Assembly: GCF_029953265.1 (NCBI RefSeq)
Contig: NZ_JASBAO010000001.1
Span: forward strand, 1,564,001 to 1,628,000
DNA from: Commensalibacter oyaizuii
Lineage (GTDB): Bacteria; Pseudomonadota; Alphaproteobacteria; Acetobacterales; Acetobacteraceae
Length of the DNA: 64,000 bases
Direction: 5' to 3'
In this document: positions 40,243 through 48,337 of the stretch, piece by piece
Layout of the letters: each line of letters opens with the position of its first letter
How positions within the stretch are numbered: position 1 is the first letter of the stretch
The notes under the pieces: model-generated
What the model was told of the DNA's origin: nothing
Database searches by the model: none
What the model saw: only the letters and a program-made list of their open reading frames with translations
Translations under genes and position numbers: made by a program

Positions 40243-40524
40243 ATGATGCAATTATACGGTCTAATCGATACATTATTAAATGTATACACGCTGATTTTAT
40301 TACTATATTGCGTTTTTAGTTTTTTACATGGTTTTGGAGTTGTCAATATCTATAACGGCTTTATGGGAAACATCTATAATCTTTTAAGCCAACTTTGCGA
40401 TCCTCCATTAAATGCCATTCGGCAATTAATACCTAACGTTGGAATGATGGACTTCAGTCCTGCCATCTTACTAATGTTGATTAATTTTTTACTTAAACCC
40501 TTATTACGTTCTTTACTCTTTTAA
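40243..40524 (+). CDS. YggT family membrane protein
   Basis: 93-residue protein with two hydrophobic segments and the family's central motif, an aromatic-rich helix followed by LCDPPLNAIRQLIP. YggT proteins are implicated in osmotic-shock tolerance and, in some bacteria, cell division or respiratory-complex assembly, but no biochemical role is certain. Two adjacent ATGs at the start; AAGGG lies about 13 bp upstream. Monocistronic, with a strong terminator shared with the convergent glycosyltransferase gene. Confidence 0.85.
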   Translation: MMQLYGLIDTLLNVYTLILLLYCVFSFLHGFGVVNIYNGFMGNIYNLLSQLCDPPLNAIRQLIPNVGMMDFSPAILLMLINFLLKPLLRSLLF

Positions 40525-40545
40525 AAAATTACGAAAACCCACTTT

Positions 40546-40576
40546 AAAAAAAGCGCTTTTACAGCGCTTTTTTTAT
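40546..40576. terminator. Bidirectional terminator, yggT / GT39 gene
   Basis: AAAAAGCGCT (40548-40557) and AGCGCTTTTT (40563-40572) pair perfectly over a 5-nt loop, with A-run and T-run on the two sides, between convergent genes. Confidence 0.87.
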
Positions 40577-40583
40577 CTTTCTT

Positions 40584-42269
40584 TTACGGAGCCACTTTAT
40601 ATAACCCTAGATCCAATTTTTTTCCTGTGGAATAATTCAATCCGTGGATACGACCCAACTCTTTCACCCGAAGATGATTCATTTCTAATGCTTTATTAAA
40701 GCTATCTTCTTTTTTTCGATCAACAAGTGCCAAACCACAAGCAGCATTATCTTTTAAAAACTGAGCACTTTTTTCAGGGTTAATTAATTTCGTTTCTTTA
40801 CCCACTAAAAAAACCAAACTAGGTTCAGAATAAGAAGCAGAAGCTAACACACTTTGTTCGCAAGGTTTCAATACCTCAACCGTTTTCGCAATTTTATTGC
40901 TCAACCATTCAGAACTAAGCCCTGGGATCAAAATAACAAATAATTCAATATAAACAACTAACGATGCAGCAATAGAAATCACAGACGCACGTTGAATATT
41001 GTCCTCTTTGACAATACAATATACTGCATAGGCAATTAAAGTCAGAACACCTACCGCCCCAATCATTGCCCCCCAGAACCATATTCCAGACATATAATAC
41101 GCCCAGCAAATCCCACCAACAGCCAAAATAGTCCCAACAACAACCCATAAAGCAAGATAAAGGTGAAATAACCCCCTACCCCACCTTGACACAGGCCCAT
41201 GCCAATCTTTGGAAATCCCCCACAATGCGGCAGAAGTCAAAATAGCAATCGCGGGATAAGTTGGTAAAACATAATGAGGCAATTTAGTTGCGATGACCTC
41301 GAAAATAAGCCAATGAGGAATAATCCAACACAACAAAAATTTAATAGAATCTAACTTGCGATTTTTCCAAATGAACGGCAAAGACCATGCCGTGAATAAA
41401 GAACCAGGCCAAAAAGTAATTAAGAAAATCAAAATATACAAACCAGGTGGGGATCCGTGGGCTTGCTGACCAGATGCCACTTTTCCTAAAAAATTGACAC
41501 CAACGGCATTACTAAAAAATTGACCATCGCTTACAATCCAAATGGCTATACACCACGGTAATACGATAAATAACGTTAATACCCAGCCCCAAGCAGGACG
41601 CAAGTGCTGCCACCAAGATTTATCCTTTTGCACCCATGCCAAAACAATCGGGGTAAGCATTGTAGGTATCAAAACCACAGGGCCTTTTAACATTAGCCCA
41701 CATCCAACAGCCCCCCAATAAATCAATGCTACTGAAATAGGCAGTTTTTGGGTTTGTAATCTTGCCAACCATGAGCGGGCCAAACTGCTTTGGGCAAGCA
41801 AAATAAAAAATAATAATGTGGTGTCAATCGTTGCCATTCGGCCCTCGGCCATTAGCAATACCGAAACAGCCAAGAATAGTCCTGCCAACAACCCCACATA
41901 GGAATCAAACAGCAAACTACCAATCCAAACCGTCAATAAAACAGCCCCAACGGCGGAAAATAACGAAGGAATACGATAAGCCCACAAAGCTTTGTCATGT
42001 AAATTACTTGTCGCTTTTACAGCGATAGCTTCGAGCCAATAAATACCAGCAGGTTGTAAATAACGCGGTTTATCTTGAAACCTCACATCAATATAATTCT
42101 TGCTTTCTATCATCTGAGATGTGGCTTGCATATAACGTGCCTCATCGCGATCCAATGGGGGCAAGCTGGCACGGCCAGGCAAAAAAAGCATAAAAACAAA
42201 TAAGGCAAGCCACAGATAATGGCTTGCCCTCATACGAAATGACTGATCTGTATTAGAAAAAAGGGTCAT
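40584..42269 (-). CDS. GT39-family membrane glycosyltransferase (ArnT-like)
   Basis: Polytopic enzyme of 561 residues that takes sugar from a polyprenyl-phosphate carrier. The first periplasmic loop has the family's acidic motif LDRDEARYMQATSQMIESKN and the following DKPRYLQPAGIYWLEA, typical of ArnT/PMT-type transferases. About a dozen hydrophobic helices follow, then a soluble C-terminal domain. The acceptor could be lipid A, as for ArnT, or another envelope glycan. The gene follows the GT2 carrier-charging gene by 9 bp, and the pair lies directly downstream of the ATP synthase F0 genes on the same strand. ATG at 42269 with AAGGG upstream. Confidence 0.82.
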   Translation of the reverse strand: MTLFSNTDQSFRMRASHYLWLALFVFMLFLPGRASLPPLDRDEARYMQATSQMIESKNYIDVRFQDKPRYLQPAGIYWLEAIAVKATSNLHDKALWAYRIPSLFSAVGAVLLTVWIGSLLFDSYVGLLAGLFLAVSVLLMAEGRMATIDTTLLFFILLAQSSLARSWLARLQTQKLPISVALIYWGAVGCGLMLKGPVVLIPTMLTPIVLAWVQKDKSWWQHLRPAWGWVLTLFIVLPWCIAIWIVSDGQFFSNAVGVNFLGKVASGQQAHGSPPGLYILIFLITFWPGSLFTAWSLPFIWKNRKLDSIKFLLCWIIPHWLIFEVIATKLPHYVLPTYPAIAILTSAALWGISKDWHGPVSRWGRGLFHLYLALWVVVGTILAVGGICWAYYMSGIWFWGAMIGAVGVLTLIAYAVYCIVKEDNIQRASVISIAASLVVYIELFVILIPGLSSEWLSNKIAKTVEVLKPCEQSVLASASYSEPSLVFLVGKETKLINPEKSAQFLKDNAACGLALVDRKKEDSFNKALEMNHLRVKELGRIHGLNYSTGKKLDLGLYKVAP

Positions 42270-42278
42270 TCTATCCCT

Positions 42279-43004
42279 TCAATATTTGGTAATTTTTTTT
42301 GGTAAGCGAATCCGATTTAATAACCACATTACACCCAATAAATCACGGATGCCAAGTAAAGCTCGGTTTAAATTCGTATATTTTGAGAATCCATTTAAAC
42401 GTTGGCGGTGATGCACAGCGTAACATAACAAGGGAACACCCCGATGCTGTAATAAGGCGGGAATAAAACGATGTACACCTTCAAAATGAGGCAATGCCAT
42501 AAAATCATCTCGACGAAATATTTTTAGTGGGGCCCCCGTATCAACGCACCCATCTTTTAACAAAAACCTGCGTAAGCCGTTGGCAAAACGCGTTGCAAAA
42601 CGGCGAGAAAAATTGTCATTACGATTTAAACGTACCCCAACCACCAAAACTGATGAGTCTGAATGACGTTCTGATTTTTCCCACATGGCAATTAAATCTT
42701 TTGGATCATCTTGGCCGTCCCCATCCATTGTTGCGATCCACTCGCCTTTTGCTGCTTTGATCGCAGTTACCAAAGCCTGGGATTTCCCACAACGCCGATC
42801 GTGGGATAAAATAAGTAGTTTAGGGAGGAGTGTTTTCTTCACAGCTAACAGCTGTTCCATTGTACCGTCTGTACTACCATCATCAACAAAAATAACTTCT
42901 GCGTCTGGTAAGTCAGGTAAAACAGCAGCAATTTCTTGGCAAACGGGCAAAACATTATCCGCCTCGTTTAAAACAGTCACAACAATTGAAAGTTTATGGG
43001 TCAT
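42279..43004 (-). CDS. GT2 glycosyltransferase (polyprenyl-phosphate sugar synthase type)
   Basis: 241-residue GT-A enzyme with SIVVTVLNEADN at the N-terminus, FVDDGSTDGT and DGDGQDDP (metal-binding DxD region), and KIFRRDDF. This is the DPM1/ArnC-like layout without C-terminal membrane helices. It would load a sugar onto undecaprenyl phosphate at the inner face. The adjacent GT39 enzyme would then transfer the sugar outside. The sugar cannot be named. It begins 29 bp after atpF. Confidence 0.83.
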   Translation of the reverse strand: MTHKLSIVVTVLNEADNVLPVCQEIAAVLPDLPDAEVIFVDDGSTDGTMEQLLAVKKTLLPKLLILSHDRRCGKSQALVTAIKAAKGEWIATMDGDGQDDPKDLIAMWEKSERHSDSSVLVVGVRLNRNDNFSRRFATRFANGLRRFLLKDGCVDTGAPLKIFRRDDFMALPHFEGVHRFIPALLQHRGVPLLCYAVHHRQRLNGFSKYTNLNRALLGIRDLLGVMWLLNRIRLPKKITKY

Positions 43005-43033
43005 TTTAACAACGAGACGGATAATATTAAAAA

Positions 43034-43540
43034 TTAAGCAACATGACGATGATTAGCAATTGCCTTAGGTAAATCAGAAATTGCACGGTCAATCAATGGC
43101 TTATCTTTTTCCTCTGTCAATACCGAAGCAATCACTTCATAGGCTGCTTTTACAGCGATATCTGCGGCTTCGCGACGCACAGTATTAACAGCTTCCTGTT
43201 CAGCAGACGCTAAGCGAAGACGAACCAATTCCTCATGACGGCGTGCTGCTGCGTCGGCTTCTTTCCTTGCATTTTCAGCAATCCGTTCAGCAGCCTCTTT
43301 TGATTCTGCCAACATCCGTTCAGCTTCTGCTTTGGCTGCTTCATGCTCTCTTTGAGCTGCAGTATATATTGCTTCTGCTTCGTGGCGTAAACGACTTGCT
43401 TCTTCAAGATCTTGTCTAATTTTATTACTGCGGTTATCCATGGCGGCAGCTAGTGGACGCCATACTTTTTTTCCAAAGATAATAAAAAATAGAACAAAAG
43501 CAACCGCAGACCAAAAATGAGGTTCTTGTAACAAATGCAT
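43034..43540 (-). CDS. atpF: ATP synthase F0 subunit b
   Basis: Peripheral-stalk subunit of 168 residues: one N-terminal membrane helix (FWSAVAFVLFFIIFGKKVW) and a long charged Ala/Glu-rich coiled coil (to about residue 140). In alphaproteobacteria b and b' form a heterodimer stalk. The basic WRPLAAAMDNRSNKI after the helix is typical. ATG at 43540 with AGAGAAA upstream, 17 bp after the b' gene. Last F0 gene before the glycosyltransferase pair. The F1 genes are not in the window, as is usual in this group. Confidence 0.93.
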   Translation of the reverse strand: MHLLQEPHFWSAVAFVLFFIIFGKKVWRPLAAAMDNRSNKIRQDLEEASRLRHEAEAIYTAAQREHEAAKAEAERMLAESKEAAERIAENARKEADAAARRHEELVRLRLASAEQEAVNTVRREAADIAVKAAYEVIASVLTEEKDKPLIDRAISDLPKAIANHRHVA

Positions 43541-43557
43541 TTTTTCTCTGCCTACTC

Positions 43558-44166
43558 TTACGATTTCGCTGTCAAAATTTGGGTAACTTTATTGCTAACA
43601 ATTTGGTTATCTACCTCTTCATTTAACAATTGTTTTACCAAAGTTTGGGCGACATCCTTTGCCATTAGATCTACTTGACTTAACGCACTGTTACGTGCCT
43701 TTAAGATACGTGCCTCAGCTTCACGGGTTTCTTGATCGAGACGTGCCTGCAATTCGTGCATCTGCTTCGTTGCAGCCGCTCTTGTATCTTGAATAATCGC
43801 GTCAATCTTTGCTTGAGACTGCATTGCTGCTTCGCTACGTGTTTTATTTAACGCTTCTACAGCTCTATCAGCTTGGGCTTTCGCCTGTCTAGCGGACTGC
43901 ATATCTTCGTCCAGTTTAGAACGACGATGTTCAATCACGCTTTCGATTTGAGGAACTGAAAAATATTTAATAGCAAGAAACAAAGCAAAGAAAATGATCA
44001 AAACCCAACCAAATTGAGCAATGACCAGGGGGTTATTGAATTCCATCTGTGGCATGCCAGCAGCCCTGGCATTCGTGGCCATGACAGGGGCCAGCAACAA
44101 GCTTAACGTCCCCCCAGCCACGAGAGACGCCACCAGACGGGAATAACAGGCTGAAAAGCGTCTCAC
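43558..44166 (-). CDS. ATP synthase F0 subunit b'
   Basis: Second stalk subunit, 202 residues. The membrane helix FGWVLIIFFALFLAIKYF is followed by VPQIESVIEHRRSKLDEDM and a coiled coil of Ala/Gln/Glu. An N-terminal stretch of about 40 residues before the helix, itself hydrophobic and ending ATNARAAG, looks like a cleavable signal and is longer than in short b' proteins. The start is GTG at 44166 behind a strong AGGAGGT with 6 bp spacing. Between atpE (11 bp) and atpF (17 bp). Confidence 0.92.
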   Translation of the reverse strand: MRRFSACYSRLVASLVAGGTLSLLLAPVMATNARAAGMPQMEFNNPLVIAQFGWVLIIFFALFLAIKYFSVPQIESVIEHRRSKLDEDMQSARQAKAQADRAVEALNKTRSEAAMQSQAKIDAIIQDTRAAATKQMHELQARLDQETREAEARILKARNSALSQVDLMAKDVAQTLVKQLLNEEVDNQIVSNKVTQILTAKS

Positions 44167-44177
44167 GTAAAGACCTC

Positions 44178-44411
44178 CTACATAAAGAGAATAAGGAAGG
44201 CGATCAGAAGAGCGTAAAGCGCAACAGCTTCCGTGAGAGCAAATCCCAACATACCAAGTCCAAAAACATGAGGACGTGAAGCAGGGTTACGAGCAATACT
44301 GCTAACCAATGTTGCAAAGATATTACCAATACCAATACCAACACCAGAAAGTGCAATAACAGCGAGACCAGCACCGATTTGCTTTGCAGCCATCAGAAGT
44401 GTATGATCCAT
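44178..44411 (-). CDS. atpE: ATP synthase F0 subunit c
   Basis: Rotor-ring proteolipid of 77 residues, two hydrophobic helices joined by the polar loop SIARNPASRP. The proton-carrying carboxylate is Glu61 in FALTEAVALYALL. There is no Na+-binding Gln/Ser-Thr pattern evident, so it is taken as H+-driven. The first helix is Gly-rich (GVGIGIGN), as needed for ring packing. The start has AGAGGA upstream. 49 bp after atpB and 11 bp before the b' gene. Confidence 0.97.
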   Translation of the reverse strand: MDHTLLMAAKQIGAGLAVIALSGVGIGIGNIFATLVSSIARNPASRPHVFGLGMLGFALTEAVALYALLIAFLILFM

Positions 44412-44460
44412 TTGATTTTTTCCTCTATAGTAAAGATAAAAAAGTTAAACAAAACGAAGA

Positions 44461-45213
44461 TTAATGCTCTATTGCCTCTTGTAAATACATACAAGTTAAA
44501 ATTGCAAAAACATATGCCTGCAACGCACCAACCAGTAATTCAAGAGCAATTAGAGCCACATTCAATACAATAGGAAGAACCCCTAATGGGCCCCCCAATG
44601 CTAACCCCAACCCTGTGGCCAACAAAATTGTAAAACCAGCAAACATTTCCAACATCACATGCCCTGCAACCATATTCGCAAACAAACGAATAGATAGACT
44701 AATAGGTCTAGATAAATAGGAAAGAATTTCAATAGGAACAAGCAACGGTGCCATTGCTATTGGTGCGCCTGCTGGCATAAAATGCGCAAAAAACTTCAAC
44801 CCTTGATTCTTTAATGAAACAATGATTGCTAAAAAAAACACCATCAAAGCCAAAGTCGCTGTAACAACAATATGACTCGTAAACGCAAATGAAAACGGCA
44901 ATAACCCCAAATAGTTACCTGTTAAGATGAAAAAGAACAGGGTAAATATAAAAGGGAAAAAACCTTTTCCTTTGGTTCCCATTGTGCCAATGGCCATACC
45001 ATGCACAAATTCATAGCACATTTCCGTTGCAGCCTGATAACGACCAGGTACAATAGCTTTATGGCGCATACCAAAATAAATAGCCACAGGCACAATTACA
45101 GCAGCTACAACCATCATTAATTCTGACTGAGTGAACTTGATCGATTCACCCAACGCCCCAAAAACTGGATGTAACTCAAATTGACCGAGTGCGTCTATCT
45201 TGTGACCGGCCAC
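44461..45213 (-). CDS. atpB: ATP synthase F0 subunit a
   Basis: Stator channel of 250 residues through which protons pass to the c-ring. The essential arginine lies in SLSIRLFANMVAGHVML, and the following helix carries LELLVGALQAYVFAILTCMYL. The N-terminus is short and has the HPVF segment seen in family members. GTG start at 45213 behind GGGAG. 45 bp after atpI. Confidence 0.97.
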   Translation of the reverse strand: MAGHKIDALGQFELHPVFGALGESIKFTQSELMMVVAAVIVPVAIYFGMRHKAIVPGRYQAATEMCYEFVHGMAIGTMGTKGKGFFPFIFTLFFFILTGNYLGLLPFSFAFTSHIVVTATLALMVFFLAIIVSLKNQGLKFFAHFMPAGAPIAMAPLLVPIEILSYLSRPISLSIRLFANMVAGHVMLEMFAGFTILLATGLGLALGGPLGVLPIVLNVALIALELLVGALQAYVFAILTCMYLQEAIEH

Positions 45214-45258
45214 TATTTTTCTCCCACCACTAAATCGAATCCTTTTGAAGAAACAATA

Positions 45259-45564
45259 TCATTTTGAACTTATATCACTAGGTTTGACAATACGCCAGAC
45301 ATTAAGCACACCCGCACTCATTCCTAATATTGAAAATATAATCATAAATAATGGACGGGTTGATAACCAATAATCCAATCCATAACCAATAATAATTCCA
45401 ACCAGAAAGGCCGAAAATAACTCAACCCCAGCTCTTAATACAAACCTCCATAACTCATTATCATCCTCTGACATATGAAGATGATGTTGTTTTTTCGAAA
45501 CATTCAGTCGTGATTCGAAATTTCGTAATTTTTTATCAAATTGATCGGGCTCTTTCTTTTTCAT
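45259..45564 (-). CDS. atpI: ATP synthase accessory protein AtpI/AtpZ type
   Basis: 101-residue protein with a charged N-terminal half and two membrane helices (ELFSAFLVGIIIGYGLDYWL and FMIIFSILGMSAGVLNVWRI), the layout of the I protein that heads alphaproteobacterial F0 operons and assists c-ring assembly. The ATG at 45564 follows GGAAAG. First gene of the atpI-atpB-atpE-b'-b run. Confidence 0.88.
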   Translation of the reverse strand: MKKKEPDQFDKKLRNFESRLNVSKKQHHLHMSEDDNELWRFVLRAGVELFSAFLVGIIIGYGLDYWLSTRPLFMIIFSILGMSAGVLNVWRIVKPSDISSK

Positions 45565-45907
45565 TTAACTTTCCAAAGACACAGCCTGTATCCTTTGATA
45601 AAAAATACAAGGCTAACTAGTTTGGTAAAAAAACCTATTTGTACAAGAAAGGCAATATTTTTTTTACATTTTGTAATAGCTAATGCTTTTCTTTTGCAAA
45701 TCAGCAACTACTTTAAAAAAAAACAAATAAAAATTACACGTTATTTAGTGACAATTATAACAATCTATTAAAAACATTTTAATCATAATATGCTCATAAA
45801 AAAGAACAAAGGTAAAACTATATCAATATTGAATAAAAACAGCCCATGTCACGCAAATCAAACACATGTGCCAATAATTTTACCTCGTAAATAAAAAATT
45901 ATCACAC
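45565..45907. promoter_or_regulatory. Intergenic region upstream of the F0 operon
   Basis: 343 bp, AT-rich, without a gene. It should contain the promoter of atpI on the minus strand. No RNA gene, clear terminator hairpin for the preceding minus-strand gene, or palindrome stands out. Confidence 0.45.
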
Positions 45908-46672
45908 TTATTGGGGAATGTAATCATATGCAGGGCTACCCGCAGGGGCACCAAAGGGGGGGGCATTAAATTGCGACAATTCAACCATGTTTGTTTCTGA
46001 ATTTCCTAGCAACCTAGCCTGCAATGCTTTGCCCAAAGCACTAACACTGCCCATCCCTCTGGCATAAATAGTTTTTCCAGCGGCTAACTCAAACGATAAT
46101 TTTTTTAAATCAGAAGGAACAATATAAATCACAGTTCCATCTTTTAAAGTCATCCCCATAATTTGTCCTTGTAAGTTATGTAACAAACGTTCAATACGAC
46201 CGTTTACATACAAATCTGGACCTGTGGTTGGTACAGGGGAAAATCCTGCTTCTGGACTGTCCTCTTGTATTTTTTTCCCTCGTTGATTTTCAATTAAAAA
46301 TGCTTGTACCAAAGGTAAGGAATGTGCTTTTAATCCCCGAATGGTAATATCTTGTCCTGGGCGCACCAACGTTTTGATGGCTTCGCCAAACATTGTAGAA
46401 AAGATAACCTGAGTACCGTCCGTTAACAGCAAACCACCCAAATTTCCATATGGTGTTGGTAAATATTGAGCAACATTGCCTTTGACTTTGGGTAAAACCG
46501 ACAAATCCATAACATCTGCCCCAACAACCAAATGTGCCGAAGCAGGATTAACAACGGTGTGGTGCATATCCTTGGTTCCTTTTGCAATACTGTATCCCGA
46601 TCCAGTACCTATTCCAATCAGCATACATAGTGCAAAGCGAAACGAATTTTTACGAGTATAATATGACGACAT
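45908..46672 (-). CDS. Exported protein with two OB-like repeats
   Basis: 254 residues from the ATG at 46672. An upstream in-frame TTG is unlikely to be the start. The N-terminus (RKNSFRFALCMLIGIGTG) is a signal peptide or anchor. The body contains two similar segments of about 55 residues: VKGNVAQYLPTPYGNLGG..LTDGTQVIF..GQDITIRG and VNGRIERLLHNLQGQIMG..LKDGTVIYI..GKTIYARG. Both end in Gly-x-x-Ile-x-x-Arg-Gly, suggesting duplicated small beta-barrels (OB-like). The C-terminal tail is Pro/Gly/Ala-rich. Function unknown. It is divergent from the POT transporter gene. Confidence 0.7.
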   Translation of the reverse strand: MSSYYTRKNSFRFALCMLIGIGTGSGYSIAKGTKDMHHTVVNPASAHLVVGADVMDLSVLPKVKGNVAQYLPTPYGNLGGLLLTDGTQVIFSTMFGEAIKTLVRPGQDITIRGLKAHSLPLVQAFLIENQRGKKIQEDSPEAGFSPVPTTGPDLYVNGRIERLLHNLQGQIMGMTLKDGTVIYIVPSDLKKLSFELAAGKTIYARGMGSVSALGKALQARLLGNSETNMVELSQFNAPPFGAPAGSPAYDYIPQ

Positions 46673-46828
46673 AATAATAAAACTAAAAAACAATTTAAAA
46701 CACGATATTCTTACTATAATAATCTATTCTTACGAGATGGCTATATATATTTGTCCTAACTATCTGTCATCTACAAATCGTTCTATAAATATATTCCAAC
46801 CATTTATTTTATTCATCGGGAAGAAACC

Positions 46829-48337
46829 GTGACTATATCTGCTTTATCCAATCCTAAAAACAAAGCTTTTTTCGTTGTCTTGTTTATCGAACTTTGGGAA
46901 CGTTTTGGATATTATGGTATGCAAAGTATTCTAGTCCTGTTCCTCAGCAAACATATGCGGTTTGGAGATAATGATGCCAATCTTCTAATTGGTGCGTTTG
47001 CAGCGATGACCTATGCAGCCCCTGCGCTGGGGGGATGGATTGGGGATAAAGTCATTGGTAATCGTCGTGCTATGTTATGTGGCAGCATTATATTGGCCAT
47101 TGGTTACTTATTATTATCTGCAGCAACCTATTATACCAGTGGTATTTTTGTCACCATGGCCATCATCAGTGTAGGTAATGGATTATTTAAGCCCAATGCA
47201 GCAACATTGGTAAGGCGGATCTATGATAATGAAGATAGCAAACTTGACGTTGCGTTTACCCTTTATTACATGGCCGTTAATGTTGGATCGACTGTTTCGA
47301 TGCTGTTGTGCCCTATTTTAAAGGATCATTACGGGTGGGGTGCAGCTTTTTTAGCATGCTGTTTTGGATTAACACTGGGTATTGGTAATTATTATATTAC
47401 GCAAAAACGCCTGCAACCTTATATTCCTCAAAAAGATCGATCCCCACTTACTTGGTCTATTTCCAGTTTGATCTTTTTGGGGATATTAGGGTCTATTTTA
47501 GGAATTACAGGCATTTTAACATCACCATTTGTTGCCCAATGGTGCATTGTCGGTGCTGCCATCATTGTAATTGTTTTATGGATCAATATGTATCTAAACA
47601 TTGATCAACATTATAAGTTCGGATTAAAAATCATGTATATCCTGACCTTAGAAGGCATGATATTTTTTATCTTTTACCAACAGATGTCAACATCTTTAAC
47701 ATTATTTGCAGAACGCAATATTGATCCAGCTTTCTACATTGGGCCCTATCACCTTTTTAATTGGTCGGCTGGACAATTTCAGGCTTTGAATCCAATTTGG
47801 ATTATGATTCTAAGCCCTTTACTGACGTTATTATATACATATTTAAATAAACGAAACAAAGATTTTTCAATAGCTACTAAATTTATCAGTGGTTTTATCT
47901 TTGTTGCGGTTGCTTTTTTAATTTGGTGGGTTATGTGTTTACGTGCGCAGACCAATCAACTTTCATCTTGGGTTATGATTTGGGGATATTTTTTCCTCTC
48001 TTTTGGGGAATTGCTAACCAGTGGTCTGGGGCTGGCAGTTATTGCGCGTTACGTTCCGTCTTCAATGAACGGTTTCATGACGGGATCATATTTTATGGCT
48101 TCGGGCATATCCCTTTATATCGGCAGCAAAATTGCCAATATTGCTGCTCCTGCTCATATCAATGATCTTAGTGCTGATAAAACGTTGTTACTATATCAAC
48201 ATTTATTTTTAAATCTGTTTATTATTGCTGTTCTTGCCGTAATAATCTTGATGGTTCTGATTCCAATTGTAAAAAAATGGAACAGACATCACAAAGAAAA
48301 TATGCTTGCCTATCAACAATCAACCGTTAATAAATAA
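46829..48337 (+). CDS. POT-family proton-coupled oligopeptide transporter
   Basis: 502-residue MFS-type importer of di- and tripeptides. The diagnostic helix-1 motif ExxERFxYY is at residues 21-29 (ELWERFGYY), followed by ALGGWIGDKVIGNRRAM between helices 2 and 3. About 14 hydrophobic segments, as in bacterial Dtp proteins. GTG start at 46829 with GGGAAG upstream. Its stop codon abuts the stop of the convergent MATE gene with no base between. Confidence 0.93.
   Translation: MTISALSNPKNKAFFVVLFIELWERFGYYGMQSILVLFLSKHMRFGDNDANLLIGAFAAMTYAAPALGGWIGDKVIGNRRAMLCGSIILAIGYLLLSAATYYTSGIFVTMAIISVGNGLFKPNAATLVRRIYDNEDSKLDVAFTLYYMAVNVGSTVSMLLCPILKDHYGWGAAFLACCFGLTLGIGNYYITQKRLQPYIPQKDRSPLTWSISSLIFLGILGSILGITGILTSPFVAQWCIVGAAIIVIVLWINMYLNIDQHYKFGLKIMYILTLEGMIFFIFYQQMSTSLTLFAERNIDPAFYIGPYHLFNWSAGQFQALNPIWIMILSPLLTLLYTYLNKRNKDFSIATKFISGFIFVAVAFLIWWVMCLRAQTNQLSSWVMIWGYFFLSFGELLTSGLGLAVIARYVPSSMNGFMTGSYFMASGISLYIGSKIANIAAPAHINDLSADKTLLLYQHLFLNLFIIAVLAVIILMVLIPIVKKWNRHHKENMLAYQQSTVNK

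Noticed and set aside
45541-45771. 76-codon plus-strand ORF upstream of atpI
   Set aside because: It overlaps atpI antisense, has no ribosome site and low-complexity Ile/Lys content, and is best seen as chance in AT-rich DNA.
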